NCBI RefSeq assembly: GCF_041807905.1
Contig: NZ_JBGVSA010000010.1
Coordinates: 1 to 64,000, forward strand
DNA: 64,000 nucleotides
Direction of reading: 5' to 3'
Source of the DNA: JBGVSA01 sp041807905
GTDB taxonomy: Bacteria > Pseudomonadota > Gammaproteobacteria > Burkholderiales > Rhodocyclaceae
Shown here: piece by piece, positions 16,791-24,489 of the stretch
Layout: every line of letters begins with the position of its first letter
Numbering within the stretch: position 1 is the stretch's first letter
Program-made: the position numbers and the translations under genes
The notes under the pieces: model-generated
Told to the model about the DNA's origin: nothing
The model's input: only the letters and a program-made list of their open reading frames with translations
Database searches by the model: none

Positions 16791-17608
16791 AGCTACTCAA
16801 CCTTGCTGCCCGAGTCTCGTGTGCGTTTAGCTCCCGTAATTCGCAACAGACGCGCACGGTTCAGAAAGTGAAAGACAACCAGAGTCGCGATGTCGTCACC
16901 GAGCTGGATATGAGGCTGCATCGCATCTCCGAGCGGTTCGTCGCCGAGCGGCTCCCCGGATGCCGTCTGTTGTCCGAAGAGGGCGGGCACGAAGCTCTGG
17001 ATACCGGCGAAATATGGGAAGGTGAATGGTTGATCGTCGACCCCCTGGACGGATCGAACAACCATGCGCTGGCGATGCCGAACTATGGCTACATGGCGGC
17101 CCATCTGCGGGACGGACGTCTGGACGGCGCCGTCATCGTGGTGCCTGAACACAATCAATACATCGTGCTTGAAGCCGGGCAAAGCCTGTACTCCCAGCCT
17201 TTGCCGTTGGCCGGGTCCAGTGAACACGGAACGGTCTATTACGCCTATCCGCCGAAGCAGGACAAGCAGGCACGGCAAGCCCGCGGCGCATTGCAGGACC
17301 TGATCGACGCTGAGTCAGCGGGGATGTATCGGTATGGCTCCGCCTGCGCAGGTCTCTATCAGTTGCTCTGTGGCAGACACATGGCATTCATTGGTCATGG
17401 CATCCGTGTGTGGGATGCCATCGCGTTCCTGCCGGTGCTGGCGTCCAGGCAGATTCCCGTCAAGTACGCCATCACGGGGCGGAGCATCACCGTCGTGGCC
17501 GGGACGAAAGCAGGTTTTCTTGAAGGCGCGGAGCAGATCCTGAAAGCGGAACAAGGCTTGGCTTTGCACACTTTCCGTAATGACAGTCTGAGGGCCGACG
17601 CACAATGA
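16787..17608 (+). CDS. Inositol-monophosphatase-family phosphatase
   Basis: A 273-residue protein of the Mg-dependent IMPase/FBPase/CysQ superfamily. The metal ligands are visible in order: E64/E65 in LLSEEGG, D85 and D88 in VDPLDGSNN, and D210 in GIRVWDAIA. These proteins remove a phosphate from small polyol phosphates, sugar phosphates or 3'-phosphonucleotides. The position between a polyol-phosphate-dehydrogenase-like gene and a nucleotidyltransferase-like gene, with 4-base overlaps on both sides, points to a dedicated phosphatase step in nucleotide-sugar or nucleotide-polyol synthesis rather than general metabolism. Exact substrate unknown. Confidence 0.8.
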   Translation: MKLLNLAARVSCAFSSRNSQQTRTVQKVKDNQSRDVVTELDMRLHRISERFVAERLPGCRLLSEEGGHEALDTGEIWEGEWLIVDPLDGSNNHALAMPNYGYMAAHLRDGRLDGAVIVVPEHNQYIVLEAGQSLYSQPLPLAGSSEHGTVYYAYPPKQDKQARQARGALQDLIDAESAGMYRYGSACAGLYQLLCGRHMAFIGHGIRVWDAIAFLPVLASRQIPVKYAITGRSITVVAGTKAGFLEGAEQILKAEQGLALHTFRNDSLRADAQ

Positions 17609-18336
17609 ATATCCCGCTTTATCTCTTCTGCGGCGGACCCGCCTACGATAGCGAGGGGCGGCCCAAGCCCCTGATGAAAATCCGCGAGGACCGCAGTCTG
17701 CTCGTGCATTTTCTGCTCTATCTGAAGCGCCACCGTTCGTCCATGCCTGCGAGCGTCACCCTGTTGTGCGACGACGGACAAGAAGCCGCGCTGGCAGCCG
17801 AAGTGGCTGGGGTGCCATACCCCGTACCCATTCACATCCAGGCTTGTGGCGCGGGCGCCAATACGTTCGAGAAATTCTCTCATGCGCTGCGGGGAGCAGT
17901 TGACCATAACGCGTTGGTCCAGTTCGGGTATCCAGATATCTTCTTCGACGAGTTTTCTGAACCTCACAGGGAAGCCCTGGAGTCGGAGTCCTCGGTGCAT
18001 ATCAGCGCGGCAGCACTCACCAGCAGATTCCCCAGGCTGATCGTCGACGTCTACAACAGCAAGGTCAAAGGAATTTCAAACTACAGCAGCCCCGTTCCTG
18101 CGAATCCGCTACATGTGTTCGGGGGAGACCTGTGGGGGCGAGTGGGCGATCTGCTGGCGCTCGTCGAAGACTTTCGGTCACAGACTACAGCGCCATCGCC
18201 CAGCCTCGAATACGACTTTTTCTTTTGGCTGATTAACCATGACAGGATGCGCTGCGTGATGCTGCATGGTGAGCGGATGTGGATTGATTCCATTCGCGAC
18301 ATCCACCAGCTTTTGGCCAAGACGGGTGATCTTTGA
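17605..18336 (+). CDS. Nucleotidyltransferase-like protein of the polyol/sugar cassette
   Basis: A 243-residue protein. The N-terminus, LFCGGPAYDSEGRPKPLMKI, resembles the GG-X-G-T-R...PKPL nucleotide-binding start of sugar-1-phosphate nucleotidyltransferases, but the usual GTR is missing. A later VQFGYPDIFFDEF stretch sits where the metal-binding D of such enzymes is expected. A GT-A-like fold is therefore plausible and catalysis uncertain. It overlaps both neighbours (ATGA upstream, TGATG downstream), so it belongs to the same transcript as the dehydrogenase, phosphatase and ThDP enzyme. Confidence 0.55.
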   Translation: MNIPLYLFCGGPAYDSEGRPKPLMKIREDRSLLVHFLLYLKRHRSSMPASVTLLCDDGQEAALAAEVAGVPYPVPIHIQACGAGANTFEKFSHALRGAVDHNALVQFGYPDIFFDEFSEPHREALESESSVHISAAALTSRFPRLIVDVYNSKVKGISNYSSPVPANPLHVFGGDLWGRVGDLLALVEDFRSQTTAPSPSLEYDFFFWLINHDRMRCVMLHGERMWIDSIRDIHQLLAKTGDL

Positions 18337-20117
18337 TGAAGTACTCAGAACTGCTTGGAGAGTGGCTCGTCGAGCTTGGTTACACCCACTGCTTCTTTGT
18401 GGCAGGGGGCGGCATCATGCATTTGCTGGATGGCGTTCGTAACCGTTTCGAGTGCATTCCCGTCGTCCACGAAGTCTCTGCTGGTATTTCCGCGGAGCAC
18501 TTCAATCAGTGCGCTCAGAACGGTCAGCGTGCTTTTGCGCTCGTAACGACCGGGCCCGGACTAACTAATGTCGTCACCGCAGTGGCCGGATGCTATGTCG
18601 AGCATCGCGAACTTCTGGTCATCGCCGGCCAGGTAAAGTCCACCGATCTGCTGACCCATCCGGAGAGGCAGCGCGGCGTGCAGGAAGTGGACGGAAGTGC
18701 CATTTGTGCTCCGGTCTCTGTACGTAGCGAGTGTCTGCGTGCGCCGATCTCGCGTTCCCGGTTCCTGTCATTGGCTCGTCTTGCCCAAGGCCCGCATCCC
18801 GGGCCCGTCGTCATTGAGGTGTGTCTTGATGTTCAGGGCGCCGCGGTAGACCGCGACACGCTCTGCAAAGAATCAGGTCCCACGACTCGTCTGGAGATCG
18901 CACCCCGCGAAGACGACATTGCCAGCATGAGGAAGCTGCTCAACGGCGCCCGGCGCCCCCTCATGTTGTTTGGCGGTCTATTGACCAGAGAGGCCGCATG
19001 GAATGCGCTGCCTGTATTCGAGCGCATGGGCCTGCCCATTGCCACCACGACGAGCGCTATTGATCGTGTGCCCACTGCGTCTCCCGTTTTTGCGGGAAGG
19101 CCTGGAACCTGGGGTGGCCAACGGGCCGCAAATCTGATTTTGGCGCAAGCGGATGTCGTCATTGTCCTTGGAGCGCAGCTAGACCTTCAGCAGACGGGCT
19201 TCAATTACCGCGAGTACGCGCCGCAAGCGCGATTGGTGCATGTCTTTCCTTCCCAAGCCGAACTCGACCGTGTTGGTCCGCCGAGTCACAGCAAAGTGCT
19301 CGCCTCTCCCGATGCTGCGCTTGCCGCATTGCTGCCAGGGATCCATTGGGAGGACAAGGATGGGTGGAGCGACTATGTGCAGGAGGTCAGAGCCCAGATT
19401 CCCGTCCTTGAGCCGGCCAACACGAGTGCTCCTGGGTATGTGAACTCCTTCCGCTTTCTGGGAAATCTCTCGCGCGCCACACAACCATCGGACGTGCTCG
19501 CTCTCTGCTCCAGCGGCGGTACCTTTACGGGGGCGCTGCAGAGTTACGAAGTCGCGTCTGGGCAGTTGGCCACCACCAGTGCTGCGCATGCCAGCATGGG
19601 ATATGGACTGGCGACCGCCATCGGAGCCGCTTTTGCCGATCGCTCCCGTCGTGTCGTGCTTACCGAAGGGGAGGGAGGCTTCGCCCAGAACCTCCAGGAG
19701 CTGGCGGTCATCAAACGCTTTTCGTTGCCGATCAAGATCTTCCTGCTCGAGAACCAAGGTTACGCGTCAATCCGTGCCACGCAGAAGAAATTCTTCAACG
19801 GGGCCTATCTGGGCTGTGACCCGGAAACCGGGCTTGGTTTTCCCAACTGGGAGAAGCTATTCGAGGCCTACGATATCCCGTGTCGTGTTCTCCGCGAAAA
19901 CGACGCAGAGGAAGGCGCTTTGCGCAAGCTGTTGGACGATCGCTCCGGGCCGGAGGCGTGGGTGGTTCGCGTGGATCCGAACCAACCCAATTGGCCTGCT
20001 GTGTCTACCGTCCTGGCCGCAGATGGTTCGCTGACGTCGAGCCCGCTGTATGACATGCTCCCTGGATTGCCCGATGACATGTTGGCCCGCGTTGGGCGCT
20101 ACCTTCCTGGCAGGTGA
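18336..20117 (+). CDS. Thiamine-diphosphate-dependent enzyme of the acetolactate synthase family
   Basis: Start at the ATG at 18336 (TGATG with the previous gene), giving 593 residues. The three domains of ThDP enzymes are visible: Pyr domain with the cofactor-activating glutamate E46 (VVHEVSAG), a central domain (about 190-330), and the PP domain with GEGG (E446) and LLEN (N473). The spacing of 27 between the two metal-ligand positions matches pyruvate decarboxylase-type enzymes, but the usual aspartate of GDG is glutamate. In Yersinia the related YerE adds a two-carbon unit from pyruvate to C4 of CDP-4-keto-3,6-dideoxyglucose to make yersiniose. The presence of rfbFGH upstream makes the same chemistry the leading hypothesis. 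An SDR follows 4 bases later. Confidence 0.8.
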   Translation: MKYSELLGEWLVELGYTHCFFVAGGGIMHLLDGVRNRFECIPVVHEVSAGISAEHFNQCAQNGQRAFALVTTGPGLTNVVTAVAGCYVEHRELLVIAGQVKSTDLLTHPERQRGVQEVDGSAICAPVSVRSECLRAPISRSRFLSLARLAQGPHPGPVVIEVCLDVQGAAVDRDTLCKESGPTTRLEIAPREDDIASMRKLLNGARRPLMLFGGLLTREAAWNALPVFERMGLPIATTTSAIDRVPTASPVFAGRPGTWGGQRAANLILAQADVVIVLGAQLDLQQTGFNYREYAPQARLVHVFPSQAELDRVGPPSHSKVLASPDAALAALLPGIHWEDKDGWSDYVQEVRAQIPVLEPANTSAPGYVNSFRFLGNLSRATQPSDVLALCSSGGTFTGALQSYEVASGQLATTSAAHASMGYGLATAIGAAFADRSRRVVLTEGEGGFAQNLQELAVIKRFSLPIKIFLLENQGYASIRATQKKFFNGAYLGCDPETGLGFPNWEKLFEAYDIPCRVLRENDAEEGALRKLLDDRSGPEAWVVRVDPNQPNWPAVSTVLAADGSLTSSPLYDMLPGLPDDMLARVGRYLPGR

Positions 20118-20121
20118 CGAC

Positions 20122-21111
20122 ATGGGGCCTTTTTTCCCCTTCAATTCTGCATTGGTCGAGCAGCTTCGTTCCTCCGAAACGCGATACTTCATCGTCGGTG
20201 CCGGGGGATGGATCGGACGTGCCTGCGCGGAGTACCTTGCCTCTGTACTGGGTGAGGCCGCGCTGGAGCGTGTGTTCTTGTTCGGCTCATCCGCCCGTAC
20301 TCTTTGCACGAATACAGGCGTCCGTCTGCCTGTGCTCGAGCTCGGGCACGCTACCGATATGCATTTGTTGCCGGGTCGTCCGACGGTCGTCCTGCATTGT
20401 GCATTTCTGACCATGGATAAAGTGGGCGGAATGTCGGCGGAAGACTACGTTGCACGCAATCTGAAAATCCGTCGTCAGACGGCCGACCTAATGAAGATGT
20501 GCGGCGCAACTGGTGTCGCGGTATTGTCCTCGGGGGCGGTCTATGATTTTCTGTCGCCCCGTCCCGGACGTCCTGCCGACGCCAATCTGTACGGTCGCCT
20601 CAAGTTCGAAGACGAATGCTATTTCGCGGGCATCGCAGATGCGCTCGGGGCGAATTATCTCTGTCCCCGCGTATTCAATCTGTCCGGCCCGTACATCAAT
20701 AAGCCTGAAACGTATGCGCTAGCGTCATTCATTCTCGATGCGCTACAGGGACGGGCGATCAATATTCGCGCCAACCGCCCGGTGATGCGCGCCTACATGC
20801 CGGTGCAGACTTTAATTGAAACATCTCTGTCGTTGCTTGCTGCCGGACGCTCGCCAGGGGTGTTCGACTATGCCGGCGGAGCCGAAATCGAAGTCGGCGC
20901 GCTGGCACAGTTGGTGATCGACGTGATCGGGAGTTCCGCCCGTATCGAACGTCCTGAACTGGACGCAACGCTCGCCACCGATCGCTACATTGGCAACGGC
21001 GATTTCCTGGCGGCGGTCATGGGTGAATGCGGGATGGTTATGCGCGACGTGCGCGATCAAGTTCTTGATACCACTGCCTATCTGCGCGCGCAGGAAGGAA
21101 CTGCAGCATGA
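20122..21111 (+). CDS. Extended SDR, NAD-dependent epimerase/dehydratase or ketoreductase
   Basis: Start chosen at the ATG at 20122, four bases after the ThDP gene stop and following GGCAGG; the longer in-frame ORF from 20050 lies inside the upstream gene. The 329-residue product has VGAGGWIG (25-32) for NAD(P) binding and a catalytic S136/S137, Y157, K161 set (LYGRLK). Its place directly behind the ThDP enzyme suggests it reduces the side-chain ketone of a branched-chain sugar (YerF-like) or the C4 ketone; epimerase activity is also possible. Its end overlaps gtrA by 4 bases. Confidence 0.75.
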   Translation: MGPFFPFNSALVEQLRSSETRYFIVGAGGWIGRACAEYLASVLGEAALERVFLFGSSARTLCTNTGVRLPVLELGHATDMHLLPGRPTVVLHCAFLTMDKVGGMSAEDYVARNLKIRRQTADLMKMCGATGVAVLSSGAVYDFLSPRPGRPADANLYGRLKFEDECYFAGIADALGANYLCPRVFNLSGPYINKPETYALASFILDALQGRAINIRANRPVMRAYMPVQTLIETSLSLLAAGRSPGVFDYAGGAEIEVGALAQLVIDVIGSSARIERPELDATLATDRYIGNGDFLAAVMGECGMVMRDVRDQVLDTTAYLRAQEGTAA

Positions 21112-21524
21112 GCGGCGCGTGCGAAACGATCCGCCGACTTGAAGCCCGCATCGCTCATCGGGTCGACCCGCGCTTCGTGCGGTTCCTGTTCGTCGGTGTT
21201 TTGAACACGCTGTTCGGATACGGCGTATACGCGCTCTGTCTGTTTGTCGGGCTGCATTATGCAGTGGCGACTTTGCTGTCGACTGTGCTGGGTGTGTTGT
21301 TTAACTTCGTGACCACCGGCCGATTGGTGTTCTCGTCGCGCGAGAACAGGCTCCTCTGGCGTTTTGCTCTCGTGTACGCGCTGCTCTATCTCTTCAACAT
21401 TGCATGCATCGGTGCGCTGCAACGGCTTGGCATGAACGCCTATTGGGCGGGTGCGTTGATGCTCTTTCCGATGGCCGTCTTGGCATTCGTGCTCAACAAG
21501 AAACTGGTATTCCGAAATGCGTAA
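21108..21524 (+). CDS. gtrA: GtrA-family membrane protein, putative polyprenyl-phosphate-sugar flippase
   Basis: A 138-residue protein with four hydrophobic spans and the family features RFLFVGVLNTLFGYGVY (about 25-41) and a conserved FNFVTTGRLVF after span 2. GtrA proteins move undecaprenyl-phosphate-linked monosaccharides to the periplasmic face for decoration of O-antigen or teichoic acid. It overlaps the SDR upstream by 4 bases and the GT2 downstream by 8 bases, the usual GtrA-GtrB pairing. Confidence 0.88.
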   Translation: MSGACETIRRLEARIAHRVDPRFVRFLFVGVLNTLFGYGVYALCLFVGLHYAVATLLSTVLGVLFNFVTTGRLVFSSRENRLLWRFALVYALLYLFNIACIGALQRLGMNAYWAGALMLFPMAVLAFVLNKKLVFRNA

Positions 21525-22512
21525 GCTGATCAGTATCGTGACCCCATGCTTCAATGAGGAGGACAACGTCGACGAGTTGTGCTCGCGCATTGCGCAAGTC
21601 ATGGAGCATCAGCCCTACGACTACGAACACATTCTCATCGACAACTGTTCATCGGACCGGACGGTCGAGCGGGTTAAGGCCATCGCCCAACGGGACAGCC
21701 GCGTGAAACTCATCGTCAATGCGCGCAACTTCGGACATATTCGCTCGCCGTACTACGGCATCCTGCAGTCCCGCGGAGACGCGTGTGTGCAGATCGCCTC
21801 CGACCTGCAGGACCCGCCGGAAATGATCCCGGAGTTCATCAAAAAGTGGGAGGAAGGTTACAAGGCAGTGTTTGCCGTGAAACCCGAGAGCGAAGAAAGC
21901 GCACTGATGTTCTGGTTGCGTCGCTCGTACTATCGGTTCATTGCTCGCATATCCGAAGTCTCCCTTGTCCAGAACGCCACTGGAGCCGGCCTATTCGACA
22001 AGGCTTTGGTGGATGTTCTCCGTGACCTGCGCGATCCATACCCGTATTTCCGTGGGCTGGTGTGCGAGATCGGTTTCCCAATTGCGACTGTGCCGTTTCG
22101 GCAGCCACGGCGTAAGCGGGGCGTGACCAAGAACAATTTCTATACGCTCTATGACATGGCGATGCTCGGCATCACCAATCATTCGAAGGTGCCGCTGCGC
22201 CTGATGACCATGGCGGGCTTTGCGCTGTCGATCTTGAGCTTGGTGATCGCCTTCGGTTTTCTGGTTGCAAAGCTGCTGTTCTGGAATCTCTTCCAAGTTG
22301 GTATCGCGCCGGTGCTGATCGGGTTGTTCTTCTTCGGTGGCATCCAGATGTTCTTCATTGGACTGCTTGGCGAGTACGTCGGAGCGATTCACACCCAGGT
22401 CCGCAACATGCCTCTCGTAGTGGAGTCCGAGAGAGTGAACTTCGACAAGGGCCGCGGCACTTCGAATGACGACAACGAGATTGTCGGTGAACGAGACCGC
22501 GCTCGTATCTGA
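21517..22512 (+). CDS. GT2 polyprenyl-phosphate glycosyltransferase (GtrB/DPM1-like)
   Basis: A 331-residue GT2 enzyme. The N-terminal catalytic domain has VTPCFNEEDNV, IDNCSSDRT (41-49) and the metal-binding SDLQD (95-99). Two C-terminal spans (about 231-260 and 270-300) match GtrB-type enzymes that load a sugar from a nucleotide donor onto undecaprenyl phosphate. Together with gtrA it forms a two-gene donor-and-flippase unit; a GtrC-like periplasmic transferase would be expected, and the two large membrane proteins upstream are candidates. The sugar loaded is unknown, possibly the CDP-linked one made by the genes just upstream. Confidence 0.88.
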   Translation: MRKLISIVTPCFNEEDNVDELCSRIAQVMEHQPYDYEHILIDNCSSDRTVERVKAIAQRDSRVKLIVNARNFGHIRSPYYGILQSRGDACVQIASDLQDPPEMIPEFIKKWEEGYKAVFAVKPESEESALMFWLRRSYYRFIARISEVSLVQNATGAGLFDKALVDVLRDLRDPYPYFRGLVCEIGFPIATVPFRQPRRKRGVTKNNFYTLYDMAMLGITNHSKVPLRLMTMAGFALSILSLVIAFGFLVAKLLFWNLFQVGIAPVLIGLFFFGGIQMFFIGLLGEYVGAIHTQVRNMPLVVESERVNFDKGRGTSNDDNEIVGERDRARI

Positions 22513-22541
22513 ACCCTGTTACCACCCATGGATTTAACAAT

Positions 22542-23588
22542 ATGACAAACACGCAGAAAGTCGCGGTCATTACTGGCATCACCGGACAGGATGGCGCCTA
22601 CCTTTCCGAACTCCTGCTCGGCAAGGGGTACGTTGTTTACGCCGCTTACCGTCGCACCAGTTCAGTAAACTTCTGGCGGATTGAAGAGTTGGGAGTGCAG
22701 AAGCATCCCAACTTTCATCTCATCGAGTATGACCTGACCGATCTGTCGTCGACCATACGATTGCTTCAGAAGACTGAGGCAATGGAGGTCTATAACCTGG
22801 CGGCTCAGAGTTTTGTCGGGGTGTCCTTCGAGCAGCCGGTGACGACGGCCGAGATTACCGGCATCGGAGCGGTGAATCTTCTCGAAGCCATCCGCATCGT
22901 CAATCCGAAGATCCGCTTCTACCAGGCGTCGACCTCGGAGATGTTCGGCAAGGTTCAGGCCGTTCCGCAGACGGAGACGACACCCTTCTACCCGCGCAGC
23001 CCATACGGCGTAGCCAAGCTGTATGCCCATTGGATGACGGTGAACTACCGCGAGTCGTACGGCATTTTTGGCAGCAGCGGCATTCTGTTCAACCACGAAT
23101 CTCCGCTGCGCGGACGCGAGTTCGTGACGCGCAAGATCACGGACTCGGTAGCCAAGATCAAGCAGGGCAAACTGGATGTGCTCGAGCTGGGCAACATGGA
23201 TGCCAAGCGCGACTGGGGGTTTGCGAAGGAGTATGTCGAAGGTATGTGGCGCATGCTGCAGGCTGACGAGCCCGATACCTTTGTATTGGCAACCAATCGT
23301 ACCGAGAGCGTGCGCGATTTCGTGACGATGGCGTTCAAGGCTGTAGACATCCATCTCGAATGGCGTGGGAAAGCCGAGGACGAGACCGGCGTGTGCGTGA
23401 GCAGCGGCAAGACGTTGGTCAAAGTCAACCCGCGCTTCTATCGCCCGGCGGAAGTCGACTTGTTGATCGGCGATCCGAGCAAGGCAAAGAGCGTGCTTGG
23501 CTGGCAGCCAAAGACAACGCTGGAGCAACTGTGCCAGATGATGGTTACGGCGGACATGCGTCGCAACGAAATCGGGTTCTCGTTCTGA
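22542..23588 (+). CDS. gmd: GDP-mannose 4,6-dehydratase
   Basis: A 348-residue SDR that turns GDP-mannose into GDP-4-keto-6-deoxymannose. It shows TGITGQDGAYLSELLL (11-26), the AAQSFVGVSFEQP block, STSEMFG, the active-site Y155-X3-K159 in SPYGVAKLYAHW, and LFNHESPLRG, all typical of Gmd. It uses the product of ManC and is followed one base after its stop by rmd, completing GDP-D-rhamnose synthesis. Confidence 0.96.
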   Translation: MTNTQKVAVITGITGQDGAYLSELLLGKGYVVYAAYRRTSSVNFWRIEELGVQKHPNFHLIEYDLTDLSSTIRLLQKTEAMEVYNLAAQSFVGVSFEQPVTTAEITGIGAVNLLEAIRIVNPKIRFYQASTSEMFGKVQAVPQTETTPFYPRSPYGVAKLYAHWMTVNYRESYGIFGSSGILFNHESPLRGREFVTRKITDSVAKIKQGKLDVLELGNMDAKRDWGFAKEYVEGMWRMLQADEPDTFVLATNRTESVRDFVTMAFKAVDIHLEWRGKAEDETGVCVSSGKTLVKVNPRFYRPAEVDLLIGDPSKAKSVLGWQPKTTLEQLCQMMVTADMRRNEIGFSF

Positions 23589-23589
23589 C

Positions 23590-24489
23590 ATGACGACGCC
23601 TCGCAGAGCTCTAATCACGGGGCTTCACGGGTTCACCGGGCGCTACGTTGCGGCCGAGTTGGTCTCTGCCGGCTATGAAATCCACGGCATCGGCACTGCG
23701 GTGCCAGGAACGACCGATACCAACTATCGTGAAGTGGATCTGCTCGATGCACGACAGGTCATCGATGCGGTGACGGATATCCGTCCGAACGTCATCGTGC
23801 ATCTGGCAGCCATCGCGTTCGTGGCGCACGGCGACGCCGAAGCGTTCTATCGCGTGAACGTGGTAGGCACGCGCAATCTGCTCGATGCGCTTGCGCGTTT
23901 GCCCGAGCGCCCGGACAGTGTGCTGCTCGCCAGCAGCGCCAACATCTATGGCAACGCGACCGAAGGTGTGCTGAGCGAGACGGCGCCGCCCGATCCTGCG
24001 AACGATTACGCCGTCAGCAAGCTGGCCATGGAATACATGGCAAGACTGTGGAACGCCCGCTTGCCAATCACGATCGTGCGGCCTTTCAACTATACGGGCG
24101 TCGGGCAGAGCGAGAGCTTCCTGCTGCCCAAGATCGTCGCGCATTTCAAACGTGGCGAATCAGTGATCGAACTTGGCAACCTCGATGTCTCGCGCGATTT
24201 TGGTGACGTCCGGGCCGTGGCTGAAGCTTATCGTCGCCTCGTCGAAGCGCGCGCCGCCGGGGTGACGGTCAATGTGTGCTCGGGCACGGTCCATTCCTTA
24301 CGCGAAGTGGTGGCGATGGCCGAGCAGATCACCGGTCGGTCTATTGAGATCAAGGTCAATCCCGCATTCGTCCGTGCGAATGAAGTCCGCACCTTGCAGG
24401 GCAATCCTGACCTGTTGCGTTCGATTATCGGTGACTGGGGGAATCCGCCCTTGCGCGATACTCTGGCGTGGATGCTTAAAGAAGAATGA
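23590..24489 (+). CDS. rmd: GDP-6-deoxy-D-mannose (GDP-D-rhamnose) reductase
   Basis: A 299-residue SDR with the motif TGLHGFTGRYV near the N-terminus, SSANIYGN and catalytic Y140-X3-K144 (YAVSKLAMEY). Adjacency to gmd and similarity to the Rmd rather than the Fcl (fucose synthase) pattern support reduction at C4 without epimerisation, giving GDP-D-rhamnose. The stop overlaps the next glycosyltransferase start by 4 bases (ATGA). A GDP-6-deoxytalose role is the main alternative. Confidence 0.88.
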   Translation: MTTPRRALITGLHGFTGRYVAAELVSAGYEIHGIGTAVPGTTDTNYREVDLLDARQVIDAVTDIRPNVIVHLAAIAFVAHGDAEAFYRVNVVGTRNLLDALARLPERPDSVLLASSANIYGNATEGVLSETAPPDPANDYAVSKLAMEYMARLWNARLPITIVRPFNYTGVGQSESFLLPKIVAHFKRGESVIELGNLDVSRDFGDVRAVAEAYRRLVEARAAGVTVNVCSGTVHSLREVVAMAEQITGRSIEIKVNPAFVRANEVRTLQGNPDLLRSIIGDWGNPPLRDTLAWMLKEE

